64,000 nucleotides of DNA from NCBI GenBank assembly GCA_010093605.1, contig MU004182.1, positions 130,368 to 194,367 of the forward strand, given 5' to 3'. Under the pieces are notes generated by a model. The model did not search any database. It was not told the DNA's origin and was given only the letters and a program-made list of their open reading frames with translations. This stretch comes from Lophium mytilinum (taxonomy: Eukaryota > Ascomycota > Dothideomycetes > Mytilinidiales > Mytilinidiaceae). The position numbers and the translations under genes were made by a program. Shown in pieces: positions 24,611-36,469 of the stretch; positions within the stretch are counted from its first letter, which is position 1, and every line of letters starts with the position of its first letter.

Positions 24611-26252
24611 CTCCAATCATGACGACGCTTTCCAAAGGCCTCGCCAGAATGCTCCTCCGCCAGCAAACCACCGTATGGCAATGCACTCGCTTTCCCGGGA
24701 CCCAACCCCGGATTCGCAAGCTGGAGGAGGCGTCTCCCTTCCCCCTCTGCGACAGGTCTCACGCACCCCACCAACCCCATCTTCAGATGGGAGAAGATCT
24801 CTGGGAATGCAGTCAATTCTAAATCCTCCATCAGATTTACTCGAGCCGCGGGGCCAACGGCGGAGTGCAACTCAGATGGAATCGCCTTCCCCACTGGAGT
24901 CGACACCTGCAGGTAGTTTACCCTCACTCAGCCGACCCACTAGTGTAGATTCGACCCAGGAGGACCACGCCATGGGAAGGCCGTATCCAGGCGTTGGGAG
25001 AGCCTCGAGGCACATTCTGAGCCCACGATCACCAACGCTACACCGAACCCAGAGTCTTGGAGTACTCAATCCGCCTACCGGAACGATTGATGCTCACCAT
25101 ACGCCGTTCCTCTCGCCGGTCACACGCGCGTACATGGTCCAACCAGGAACTGCGGGGGTACCACCACTACCGACTCCGCCCGCTGCTCATCGTGCGGAGT
25201 ACAACTTTCCACCTCCAGCGCCCACGCCACCGCTGCAAAGAGCAGACCTACGACGAAGAAGCATGGGGTTCCCACAGTCAGGGAGTGCGAGCCCAACTAC
25301 GTCATTTTCACCCTTCAGCCAGCCAGCTCAGCTGGCAGGGAATCAGTATGAGCAGGGTGGTCCGGCGCAATCCTCGTACATTAGGATGAGAAGTAATACG
25401 CCTTCTTCGCAGCAATACAGCAATCCCCCGCTTTCTGTGGAATCAGAACGAAATTACATCCCTGTCGCATCTACTGGTCAAAGCAGCTACCAAATACTAA
25501 CCGTAAATACTCAGGAGGGGCACTCAATCCAGATACCAGTCGATGTTTCGGCGGCCTCCAAGTCAGCAGACGAAAAGAGAAAGAGAAACGCAGGGGCTTC
25601 TGCCAGATTCCGCCAACGCCGAAAAGAAAAGGAGAAGGAGGCCTCTTCCACTATCGCCAAGTTAGAACTGCAATTGCGCGAGGCAAACGAAGATTTGGAC
25701 TACTACAAAGCAGAGCGGGACTACTTCCGCAATGTCATCGGCCAGCAGCCGGGAGCTGGTATACATTTCCCGCGGCCCACCTCTCCACGCATTGGACGAA
25801 CCCCGATTCCATCAAGCGTTGCGGCGTCTTCTGCCACAGACTCGCCGAACCGGTACTCTGAGTTCTCCGAGCCGCCAGAGCATCGAGATGTTGGGCGAAA
25901 CGTACGCAGACGCACAAGTACCTATGTGCCAGCACCTGCGCCAGCACCAGTACCACAGTCGGGACCTGGGTCGCAACATCAGCCTTACACGTCGACAGCG
26001 TTCCCTGCGGCTGTCCCAGTACCAGCATCGCAAACCGGGAACCACAGTCTGGGTGGCCATGCGTTACATCAGCATCAGCAGCAGCAATCGCCACAGCAGC
26101 AGCATGACTCTCGCATTATTCGGCAGCACGTTGAGTCTACACAACCCCAGCAACATCCTCAAAGACCGGTTCTCCGGGATCCGTTTCCCCAGGAAGCCAG
26201 GTACGAGAGGGGCTGGCCACCTATGCCCGGACGAGATACCCGCAGACAGTAA
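24576..26252 (+). CDS. bZIP transcription factor
   Basis: A single exon gives 558 residues from the first in-frame ATG (MSRHGAPASQ). The frame stays open upstream to about 24,273 without another ATG, so a longer protein through an upstream exon cannot be excluded. A basic region around residues 330-352 (KRKRNAGASARFRQRRKEKE) is followed by a leucine-zipper-like coiled coil to about residue 390 (IAKLELQLREANEDLDYYKA). The N-terminal half is disordered and Pro/Ser-rich, with the short motifs QSILNPP and RTQSLGVLNPP. The C-terminus is His/Gln-rich. It should bind DNA as a dimer in the nucleus. The basic region resembles the Cys3/Zip1 group, but the specific regulon cannot be assigned. The long leader suggests translational control. 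Confidence 0.88.
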   Translation: MSRHGAPASQSSSNHDDAFQRPRQNAPPPANHRMAMHSLSRDPTPDSQAGGGVSLPPLRQVSRTPPTPSSDGRRSLGMQSILNPPSDLLEPRGQRRSATQMESPSPLESTPAGSLPSLSRPTSVDSTQEDHAMGRPYPGVGRASRHILSPRSPTLHRTQSLGVLNPPTGTIDAHHTPFLSPVTRAYMVQPGTAGVPPLPTPPAAHRAEYNFPPPAPTPPLQRADLRRRSMGFPQSGSASPTTSFSPFSQPAQLAGNQYEQGGPAQSSYIRMRSNTPSSQQYSNPPLSVESERNYIPVASTGQSSYQILTVNTQEGHSIQIPVDVSAASKSADEKRKRNAGASARFRQRRKEKEKEASSTIAKLELQLREANEDLDYYKAERDYFRNVIGQQPGAGIHFPRPTSPRIGRTPIPSSVAASSATDSPNRYSEFSEPPEHRDVGRNVRRRTSTYVPAPAPAPVPQSGPGSQHQPYTSTAFPAAVPVPASQTGNHSLGGHALHQHQQQQSPQQQHDSRIIRQHVESTQPQQHPQRPVLRDPFPQEARYERGWPPMPGRDTRRQ

Positions 26253-29200
26253 TCATAATCATATCGCTGTATGGATGCACAAGGGTATCCGACACCCCAC
26301 TCCACAATTAGTGTCAACATCCACAGACTATACATAACCATCAGCACATAAAAATCGACAATTCCTCATAGGCCACTAATCAGTTCATTTCCTTGCCCGG
26401 CTTTGCACTACATCGACAGCGGCGTTTTCGGCGGCGGCAGCATTTGCATAAGCACTTCTCGGACTTCATCGGCGCAAAGCAACAATTTGGATCAGTCATC
26501 ACCGCAACGTTTCCTTTTTAATCAGTAACAGAAGTTGATACCCTCGGAGAAGCGGCGACATCGGTGCATCATTATTAGTACCCTTCCTTTCGTGACACCA
26601 TGTTCTCTTCTACGATATACAGCAGTTGACCGCTGTGGAAAGAGTGGTGCAGTACAGTATACGCGAGACGTACCAACTCGATTTTTAAGACCTTATCATA
26701 ATCAAGCGCATTGCGAGTGTGCAGTTCAAGTGTCATCTTTCAGAGACTTTTCGAACGACATGGCACCCACCAGCACCTCCTCCTAAGCACCATCTTCCTC
26801 GCCCTATACCCCTAGCAAGGGCATTTCTTTCCTTTCCTACTGCTCTCCTGTTACACATCAGACTTGCATATAGAACCAAAGATTACCATCTAAGATCCTC
26901 GCGGATCGAAACCCAAGATACCACCCATTTCCTTTTCAGTCTCAAAATTAAGCTTTGACGGACTTTTGTATATACGTAGAGAAGGCGCTAGTGAGGAGAA
27001 AGGGGGAGATTCACCCTACGGCCGGCAAAACGGGAAGAGGGGGGGCGAAGCAAGCCCAGTCCAGCCCACGAAACCATACGAAATTCACCCTAGCCAACGC
27101 GGCGAACGAGAGGGGTTACGGCAGAGGAGGCGGAGGGGAGCCAGAGCGTGGATCGAGAATCCATGGATCCGTTTTTCGGAATGGTGTACGTTTTGTAGTG
27201 AGAAACCGACGTTCGGATTCCGCCGATAGCGCCTGTATTACCGCAAATCGAAAAGTCGAAGGAAAGAAATTCAGATGAAAAGTTCATATCCAATCGGGTG
27301 CAACACGTTCCGCCGTTTTTTGTTGAATTTTCTGAACGCTGCAACATACGGTAACTAGCTCCGGAGTACTTACCGCTATTGCCAGTCACATTTTCCCACG
27401 TGGACTCGAGGAAGTTTGGCGTAAGGCCAAGTCTGCTAAAAGAAAGAGGCGCTTACAGATCCTGACGCTTGATGCGCTATCTCGATTTCCAACCTAACTA
27501 ACCACCCCAGGGTGCGGCGGGTATTCCGGTTTGAAACACTGGCAACCCGGATGCGGCATGCAGACTCGAAGCGAAGGGGGTGAGAAGGGCGGCGGGCGCT
27601 CTAGCACGCCTTGTTTCTGGCACTACGATGTGACTACCGAACCCCTGCTCGTCTGGCTACCTCGGGCGGCGTTGGTGTTGAGGGAGATCTGCGGCGCGAG
27701 GCTGCAGGTGACAGGGCGATCTGCAGAGCGTTGCTAGAGCTGGTAAGGGGCGGTTGCAGATCTGGTGACGGGTCCCTGTGGTGAGCATTGTTTTCTTGGC
27801 GGGGGAAGGGCGGGACGTTGGGTTGGGCCGGGTTTCATCGACCATCGCCAATGCCAACGCCCATCTCATCTCATCGCGGCGTGAGGTCATATGATGCTGG
27901 GCGCGGATATCTCCTCTGCGCTGCCCGCTCTTGGCCGACCGACATGAGGGGCATATCCTTGCCCTGCGGCGTTTTCGATGCTGTTTAATTCTACGATGTG
28001 CAAATGGATGTTTCGGCCCGGGAATATTGGTACTTCTGCTGCGCAACGCTTGGGAAGATGCAAGCCCCGAGAAAGGGCCGCTGGTAGGAGCGTCGCTTCG
28101 TTGGTGGTGGTGGACGTTTCATCTGCGCCTCCAACACCTGGCTGGCAGGAGGGTACTCCGGCGAGGACAGTTGGAAGCAACGCGCGTTGAAGGCTTGCGC
28201 GGATGGCGGATGGCGGGATGGCGGTATACCCTTGGCAGCCGTTTTGACGACGTTTTAAGGTCGGGGGGGAACGTGCGTTTGCGACCTCTAGCTCCAGTTA
28301 GCCACGATCTGAAAAGCGTAAGCAGCGAAGTGGTAAGGTTTGAGAAAAGGCCCGAAATGGGGCGCTCGTCGTCGTATCATGGGGGCTTTTGAAGGGAGAT
28401 TGCCGTAGGGCTACGGAGGAAGCGGAGGATGGAGCGGACAGGGCCGAGAGCCGGAGGGTCGTTTTGAATGTGGCTTGGAGAAGGGAGGGCCGGATCGGGC
28501 AATCCTGATGCTGAGGTGAGGTAGGGATCAAGGCGCTGCGGAGTCCCTAGCTGCTCCATCAGTGGACGGGGGAACCGGATCCGAGCCAGGTAGTGCGATG
28601 TGATATGGACCGACGAAACGACAGGTGTGGACCCACAAGTCACAATCTACGACGTCGAATCTCGATGCATCGAAAACGCATCTCATCGTATTCTGTGGTG
28701 TGCTGTTCTCAACACCGACATCGATCCATATATTGCGCAGGAACGCTTATGCAATGCGAGGTTTGCTGTTCCCAACACCACTACGTACTGCGCACTCGCT
28801 GTTTGGTTGGATTACATGATTTTATGTTGGTGATTTACCCAGCGGTGTGGAAACTTTTGGGGGACTTTTGGAGCGACTGCTGCGAAGCTAATGCGTGGCT
28901 AGAGCTCACCTGCCTTGCCGTAGCTGGGGGCGTGGTGCGGGTCAATAAAATGTCCTGCAGCTCCCAACTGCTTCCGGACGGGGGTTCTTCTGACAGGTGC
29001 ACGTGTACGAAGGGATGCCGCCGCCGGCAGTTGCTGTCGTTGCAGCTCGCCTGAAACTCAAACCAAACAACCCAGGGCCCAGTTCGTACATACATATATT
29101 TTTCTGCAAGTCCATACCGGGATGAGACAAAGAGAAGGACCGCGAGCGATGGAGTTCAGCCCTACTTCTCTCATGCCCCCTCCCATTTCCAACTTTTTTA

Positions 29201-31373
29201 CGTTCTGCAAGTATGCTGGCCAACACAACGTTAAAGGTGGATACCTTACTGTATCCCGGACACTAACCCACCTGGCAATGCCTTGACCGCTCTCGGAGCT
29301 GCATCGTGTCGAGGCGTGCCGTCGCCCCACACTTGCGGGGACTGTCGGCGAGTCAGCAATGCATGCATACCCAGCTGCCCGGCACTTGGCCTACCCGCTC
29401 TCAGCCACAGCGGCCGTCGCGGGTGCGGTTGCCCTCGGTGGGAATTTCAAGATTTGAGGAGAATGCAAGCAATTCCTTGGCTCGTGAGTGGCTGAGATGC
29501 ACAATTGATTACTTTTATGTACATAATTCACTAGGGCGGTTTTTGAATCTGGGATATGATATGCAGGTGTGAGTTATGCTGGACATTTAACAGGACAGGG
29601 TAGGCGGCGCGGTGTGATGGCGATGCAAGAGATGGGGGATCGTGATGGGAGGTGTGACCTGAGATCTGGATTTGCAGGTTGAGATGAGATGGGGGATCGA
29701 GATGGGGAAATCGAGATCGAGATGCGATTTAGAATGAGGTTGGTGAGTTTCTCCTTCTCGTTGAATATTTGCAAGCTTCAGAGTTGGCAATCTGTGCTCT
29801 ATGAACACTAAACTCCACAGACAGCACGCATATTTCTTTCTCACCCCCTTTACAAACCCAATCCTACCCTAGCCATCACAGCAACACAAAACAGGCCACC
29901 CACCTCAACACCAACCCCCCATCGCCAAGACTGATCACCAGCCCACTTAAACCGGCCCAGCCAGAACCTCTCACAGCACTTTCATTCACCGTCGCGATGC
30001 ATTCACCGTCGCCTCCCGTCTCGAGCCCTCCACCACACAACTTACTTGCTTTTTCCCCCCCTCCACCCAACTTCGCCCACAAACCCGTCGCTCCCACACT
30101 CCCCAAACCACACCCAAAGCCGCCCCACCTACCGCCGCCATCCGCGCCTCCATTTCGGAACAATTAACGCCCATTCTCTTTTTCCCGTTCTAACCAATCC
30201 GCTCCGTCCGCGCGGCACTAAAGACCACTATCCACGACCCCACCCCCCTGCAGCCGCATCTGCGACCGCTGCGACCCGGCCCAATCTGGACAAAACCCAG
30301 CGGGGGTCCCGCTGTCTTTCCCCCCAGTGGCCCCCCCATCCGTCATGCAATCACGCACATTAGCGCGTCCTGACAGCCCGCACCCCGTGTCCGCCCGTCG
30401 CTCGCGCACGCACGTAAGCCCTGGCCTTTTTTTCTTGGCTAGGCCCGCGGCTGCTTGTCACAGTGCGTTTTTTTCTTGCAGAGTGGGGCCACGGAATGCC
30501 AGAAGGTGAGTTGCAGTGAGGTTTGGTCATGTGAGCGGGAATTGGGTGGGGCGCGGTTTTTGTGTCTTAGATTTTGAGGGGGCTGGGGGGCTAAGGATTG
30601 GGTTGTTTAGGGGTCTCTTGTTTATGCTTTGGTTTGCCCATGTGTTGAAGTATTCGGTCTCGGGCAAGACGTTGACGTTGGGGCTCACGACATACTGCAG
30701 CTGAAGCTTGAATGGGAAGGCTCGGTAAGCTAAAGCGGTGTAGATAAGTCGCAATTTCGTACCGCTCCGTCCCAGATCCCTGGGATTTTCTTCCTTTTCA
30801 CGGCACGCGGGACACATCATGCCAGAAACACATCTGGTGGAGATTATATTGTTTACTTAGCGGGTTTCTGATTGGGCTGTGCAGGACCTATTTTTCCACA
30901 ACAGGGGGCGGTTCAACTAAGCTACTGTGGCGCATGTCCGTGCTCAGGGCGGTGCTGGCGGGTATCGCGGTGTCCCAACGCCCGAATGAGGGTTACGGGA
31001 AGTTCCGTACTGCAACGCGGCTCAGCAAGACGCAAAGGATGAACTGCTTTGTTGCCTCTCTAGGAAGTTGGACGGCGACGGCCACGGCGCCGCGACAGAC
31101 CGCGGCAAGTGCTGCGGCCACGAAGATACCTCGGAGCAGTTCCGGGACCAGTCGTCGCAGGAAAGTGCGCTCAACTCTTGGATCTATCGCCCTCAACAAC
31201 TCGTATACTCGCTAGGCGGCATCTGATTGATACGATGAGAGTGTCGCAGAGACGTCGATCCCTGTGAGGTATGCTACAACGTGCGTTGTCGAAGAGAAGG
31301 GGAACCAACCGTGAAGACATGACGTCCCAAGTCTCATACAGGGTCATTTGCTTTTTATGAGACCGAACCCCAT
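26253..31373. other. Five-kb gene-free interval
   Basis: No open frame here shows a recognisable motif or credible exon structure. Notable textures are a purine-rich patch near 27.0-27.15 kb, a short repeated GAGATGGGGGATCG word near 29.63 and 29.69 kb, and a strongly C-rich plus strand from about 29.83 to 30.35 kb. It may hold the 3' UTR of the bZIP gene and noncoding transcripts, but nothing specific can be called. Confidence 0.45.
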
Positions 31374-32450
31374 TCAACCACCCCCGAGTCGCATCCGAAA
31401 TGTATCCAGTGCGCCGCTAAAGTTGGTGCCGAGGGATGCACTCGCCGCATTGCTTGCGCCGCTAGATCGAGCCATCAAGTTCGCCGAATGCGTTTCGTGC
31501 TCCTCCCAGAGCGTATCCAGGATATGCAGGTCGGCTATCACCACCTGACCAGAGTTGAGTGCATCGAGCAGATCTGCACCTGGTCCAGATGGTCTCGTGC
31601 TGGCATCCTCCGCTGTCGGTAATAGCTCGTCTTCTTCGTCAGGCTCTTGTCCGATGTCGGAAAATGTATCTGTTCTTCGCAAAACGCCACGTTCTTCAGC
31701 ATCTGCGTCCTGTTCCGGATCCCGCGGCGCGTCTGCGGTCTCCCCAACTGGCGCTGGGGTTGGAGTAATATCTGTCCCCGACGGCTTAGGTAGACGTTTC
31801 TTCAAGTTCCGCCTCTTGACATGCACTGACAGCATAACAAGCTGCAACACCATCACGGATATATCCAATGCTGCGAGATGGAACTTCGACGAGGGTCCCT
31901 GCTGCCCAATGAAATCTATAATCATGCCTCCATGCAAATATCCCCGGGTATCTTCGCCGGCTGATGGTCGCGGAAAGGTCAGGTGTAGGAGCGAACAGGT
32001 AATGTAAGGAGCTAGTATGAGGGGCAGAAATGCCCTCTGTTCTTCTCGTGGTGGTACGACCATCAAGTCGGGAAGGGGGGTAAGGGTGAACAAATGCAGG
32101 CACCCGCGTATGAACAACCAGAAGAACGAACAGCTATAACCAAACTTTCATTAGCATGGAGAGAAGGATACAAATCTCGGATGAGGCGGCTCCGTATTGG
32201 TTGAAGCTTACTCCATGTAGTAAATCGTGATGAGCTGGAGATAAATCAACATGTCCAGTTCCCGAAGCAAACCATCCAGAAATGCTATTCGTTTCCGCTT
32301 TCCCGTGCTCTTCCTATACGAAGCGCTTTCTTCTTCCCTCGACCGCAGTATAGCTTCATCTTCGATACTGTCGTCTACGTTCGCGGTGCTGTCGGCTTCG
32401 GGGGTCTCATGACGTGGTAGCGCGGCAGAGGACGAAGCCCCCTCGTTCAT
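31374..32450 (-). CDS. DUF1746 membrane protein
   Basis: The exons on the minus strand are 32450-32212 and 32133-31374, with donor GTAAGC and acceptor ATAG. The product is 332 residues. The splice rebuilds the family hallmark around FLDGLLRELDMLIYLQLI, ITIYYMD and CSFFWLFIRGCLHL, which spans the intron. Membrane-associated segments include these plus LILAPYITCSLLHL and LAALDISVMVLQLVMLSV. An acidic, disordered tail with PDEEDELLPT follows. DUF1746 proteins are fungal membrane proteins; I have a vague memory of a link to the Dsc/Golgi E3 ligase complex, which should be treated as unverified. The gene shares a 339-bp divergent promoter with the Rcf1 gene. Confidence 0.88.
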
Positions 32451-32789
32451 GGCGCGGCAAAAAGGGCGTGAGAGGGCGCGAGCATGTAACTCAAACGGCT
32501 AGAATTCCGAGGTGTTGAGGAGATGGACCCTTGATTGTATATTCCGATGTTCACCACCAGGCACACCATGATCCGCGGTTGATGTTCAAGGCTTCTTGGC
32601 AAAAGCGATGACATAATCGATCTTTCGACTTCATTGCGGCATGACGGCCATGCACTTCCTCACATCGAACCCGATCAAACCTCAAAGCCTATCAATATTT
32701 GGCTGGTACCCGCGAGTTAGAGGATAACCCAGCTTAAAAAGCACTTTGAGAAAACAATTCGATCAAACTAATCGCACACCTCCGCCATC
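32451..32789. promoter_or_regulatory. Divergent promoter region
   Basis: The 339-bp gap separates the start codons of the DUF1746 gene (minus) and the Rcf1 gene (plus), so it must hold both promoters. No specific operator was recognised. Confidence 0.6.
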
Positions 32790-33489
32790 ATGTCGGGAGA
32801 ATCACCCCTCCCCTCCTCCTTCGACGGCAATGCGTAAGTATATACCAATGAATGCCTAATCTATCTCCTCCCTCACAGCACAAACTCGCCTCTCAATTCT
32901 ACCCTAGCGCTATGCTAACTTCGTCAGCGACTTCTACAATGAAAACCGCGCCGAGAAATTCTTCCGCCGCCTCCGCGAAGAACCCCTCGTCCCCCTCGGC
33001 TGCGCCCTCACCGTCGCCGCCCTAATCGGCGCCACCCGCTCTATCCGCCGCGGCGACGGCAACCGCACGAATATCATGTTCCGCCGCCGCATCTACGCGC
33101 AAGGCTTCACCATCGTCGCTATGCTGGCTGGCAGTATATACTACCAGGAGGACCGCAATAAAAGGAAGGAGTACGAGGGCGCGGTGGCCGAGAAGCTGCG
33201 GCTAGAGAAGCGGGATAAGTGGATTAGGGAGCTCGAGGTTAGAGATGAGGAGGAGAAGGCGATGAAGGCGCAGGTCGCGAGGAGGAGGGCGAGGAGGGAG
33301 GGGCGGGATGAGCTGGGGAATCTGAGGGAGACGGCGCAGGGGGTGGGGGAGAGTGTGAAGGAGGCCGCTGCGGAGGGGGTCGCTAAGGGCGAGAAGTTGA
33401 TGGAGGATGCGGGGGAGAAGGCGGAGGAGGGGAAGAAGGAGGGGAAAGGGGTGTTGCAGTCGGTCAAAGACCTAGTAGGTGGGAAATGA
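32790..33489 (+). CDS. rcf1: Respiratory supercomplex factor 1 (HIG1 domain)
   Basis: The exons are 32790-32833 and 32928-33489, giving 201 residues. The short first exon encodes MSGESPLPSSFDGNA. A HIG1 domain at about residues 28-90 has two membrane segments (VPLGCALTVAALIGATRSI and GFTIVAMLAGSIYYQED). Between them lies the R-x-R-x3-Q signature (RRRIYAQ) typical of the Rcf1 type. A long charged coiled-coil tail follows. The family sits in the mitochondrial inner membrane, assists cytochrome c oxidase assembly and stabilises respiratory supercomplexes. Length, domain order and signature all fit. Confidence 0.92.
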
Positions 33490-34659
33490 GTGAAGATGAT
33501 CGTGGAAAAAACTGTCGGATTCAAGCGGAGTCTGGCGTTCCTGTGTTAGTACGTTGTAACCTTCGCTGTAAGTATTAGCTTCGCGGCTGAAGTTTGTATA
33601 TATTTTGTTCGAATTCTTGGGTTACCTCACTCAATTGTACATACGAGAAGGAAAAGCGGTTGGTTGTCGTGTGCTTTTGAGTAACTTGTATCTATGTAGT
33701 AAGTTCTTCTTCCTTTTCATCAACCCTTCATTTTCATATCAAAAGGTCTCAATCCGTCCAATTTCCCCTTGGTAACATGGTTGAACCATTTGTTCCCTCC
33801 CCAGGGATCACAAGTCGAAGTACAATGCAACGAGCTATGAGCTCCATCCGAGGAAATATACAGATCACCGTATGGCGAGTCTATTGAGTAGGGTCAGGCG
33901 CTGAGTGGTCGCAATACGATGGGTGAAAACAAGGCGCTCCTCAGATGTGGTGGTATTAGGGTGACGCCTTGAAATTACCAATCACGAAAAACGAGGCTTC
34001 CGGCGGTTTTTTCTTTCGCCCGAGGTGTCATAGATATTTACCTACTGTCACAGAGTTTCAAGGACGACTCCTGTTAAGTTCCCCGGGTACCTACCTTGAT
34101 ATACATTTCTGATTTGCAGCCTCGAACTTCGTTACTTATCACGATAAAGCTTCCATGGGCCAGGGGGGAATCAAACGCCTGTCCACGTCCGCACCGCCTG
34201 AGCACTACCATTGCAATTCACCACCTCCATCTTGTGCAATACTACATAGGGCGTGGTGTTGGCGGTCTCAGTTGATGGTCGCTTAAATCGACCTGGCGGC
34301 TAACACGCTCGCTCTTTATTTTTGAAAGTGCGTTGAAGGAATGTAAACAGCGGTAGGCTAGCAGCGCATCTTTCATCAGTTGAGTCTATATTAGTTATGC
34401 AAGTCATCATGGGGGCCAACATGCGATGGGTAAACTCAAGCCGATGTGCCCGGCTTTAGACGAGTTAGTGAATACTAGGGAAGATGAAGCATCTCCAACG
34501 GCTTGGCAAATTGCGTTGCTTCAGTCTCTATAAACTACTCGGTCTTACTACTAGGCCTTGTTCTATAGTTAGTCCACCGCCTTTACTTCTGTAGACTTAA
34601 ACACACTGACTCTAATTGCCTTCACTACTATAATACCCCATACACTACCGCCTCCCACT
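33490..34659. other. Intergenic region
   Basis: About 1.2 kb between the Rcf1 gene and the duplicated-module gene, without a credible coding frame or RNA gene. The last 150 bases are pyrimidine-rich and lead to the ATG at 34,660. Confidence 0.5.
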
Positions 34660-36469
34660 ATGGCCGAGGACAGCCCCGATGAAAAGCAAAAGACCTCCAT
34701 TTACGCGACAGTGCCGGTAGAGCGTGACGCTGTCTACAAAGCCTTCGAAGCCGCGGGAAGGTTTGGTGGGGGTTACGCAGAAGACACAACATTCCCCTTT
34801 GACTATAGCGTTGTTAAAGGCGTGAAGAGCTTCATTGGGAAGTCTATCGCCGCCACGATTCGTCATCTTCGGGGCCGCTATACCTACGCCCCGTAAGTGC
34901 TTTTCCCCTTTCGATCTGGCTGGAACAAACTGACCTGCAAGCAAAGTGACCTCTTCATTGTCATCGATAAGCTTCAGTGGCCTGTCGTTCCTCCTCTTGA
35001 AGTAAGTGTCGTATCCTCGAAGCCTTGCCGAGTCATTCTGGCTCAACTTTGATACTCTTCTACCCTCTCCTCCCGTTGCTGACAACTCAACAAAGCCTGG
35101 TCCTCCGCGCCCCCGTAAACGCAACAACCCCAGCAGCGCCTACTCCAAACACAACCAAGATCTCCTCCTTGTCTGGAACAACTTCGCCGGCTTTCCCGAC
35201 GCTCTACGACTGGATTTGGATCGCACGATCGGATGTTGCATCCTCGCTGAGCTCCACGGCGGACCGCACACAGACTGGGGTGACTGGCTGAGGGACGCAG
35301 GTAGTGCTAAGGAGAAAAACTCATCCCCACTGCTCGCTACTAACACCCATCACTCTTCCTCCCCGATGGCGACACACGACTCTGAAAACGGCTCCGAGGA
35401 CGACGACTTTTTCTATCTGATCTACGCAACGGTGGAAATCGACCGTGACGCAGTCCAGAAAGTCTTCCACGACGCAGATAGGCAAGTAGAACAGATTGAA
35501 GAGGGTGAAGACTGGGAGAGTATTTTCAGAGTTCTTGAGAATGTGAACTTCGTTGGAAGTTCAGTCGCGGAGACTATATGCCATTGGCAGGTTCATAAGG
35601 ACAAATCCCCAGGGCAAGTACCCTTCTCAGATCCTCCTACTCAGCTTTGAGATTAACCTAACCCAGAAACTTTCTCTTCATTGTCATCGACACGCCTCAA
35701 TGGCCCTCTGCTCCTCCACTTGAAGTAAGTAGATAATGTTGTTCGTTTCTGTTTCAAGCCGCTCCACTATATTTCCGTATTCTCTCCTTTCACTGCTGAG
35801 AAGTCAAAGGCAGCCCTAGAGACGGGCTCTCCACCCCCTGAGACCGAGAAGCAGGCATCCACACCCTACCCAGATCTCCTCGTCGTCTACAACGACTTTG
35901 ATGGGTTCCCAGACGCCATGCGTCACAGCCTAGAAGGAGCTATTGGCGAGGTCTTGCGTCTCGAAACCATTGGGCGCCCAGACTGGTCCACTTCGCTCAT
36001 AGGCATGTCCGAACCTGATCCAGATCTCCGCGGTTGGAGCGACAAACCGGAAGCGAAGTTCGCATGCTACAGTCTGGTCGGCGACAGCTCGCGCGAAGAC
36101 TTTACGAGCGCTCTCGACAAGATGAATTCCGGCATCCGAGGCAGACGGGATGTGTACATGGCTCGCATCTGTGTTGACGCTGCCAACACGGGAGGAAGCG
36201 ATGAACACATCAAGGACATCGTCGAAGTCCACAGCGAGAAAGCGAGGGATCTTGACGCCCATCCTGATTGGTTCGCTGTCGTTGAGCAGACCTCGCTGAG
36301 CACCAATACGGTCACGTTGGTTTATAAAGGATTTGGAGAAGCGGGATATGATCACTGCCCGGTGCCGGTTGAGTGGGCTGGAGAGGTTCTGCGCTGGCTC
36401 GGGATCGGGTTCTGTCGCTGGCGTGAGTGGAATGAACTGATGGAGCTAGAGGCTCCGGTCGAGGATTAG
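34660..36469 (+). CDS. Unrecognised protein with internal tandem duplication
   Basis: The exons are 34660-34892, 34947-35001, 35096-35613, 35667-35724 and 35810-36469, giving 507 residues. Two successive modules share the same order of motifs. Module 1 has IYATVPVERDAVYKAF, FIGKSIAATIRH, LFIVIDKLQWPVVPPLE and NQDLLLVWNNFAGFPDAL. Module 2 has IYATVEIDRDAVQKVF, FVGSSVAETICH, LFIVIDTPQWPSAPPLE and YPDLLVVYNDFDGFPDAM. The flanking introns sit at the same positions and phases in both. Intron 3 uses a GCAAGT donor. Only the second copy continues into a unique C-terminal part (from about FACYSLVGD to GIGFCRWREWNELM). No known domain, signal peptide or membrane span is seen. Two separate genes remain possible, with the second starting at the ATG at 35,366. 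Confidence 0.75.
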
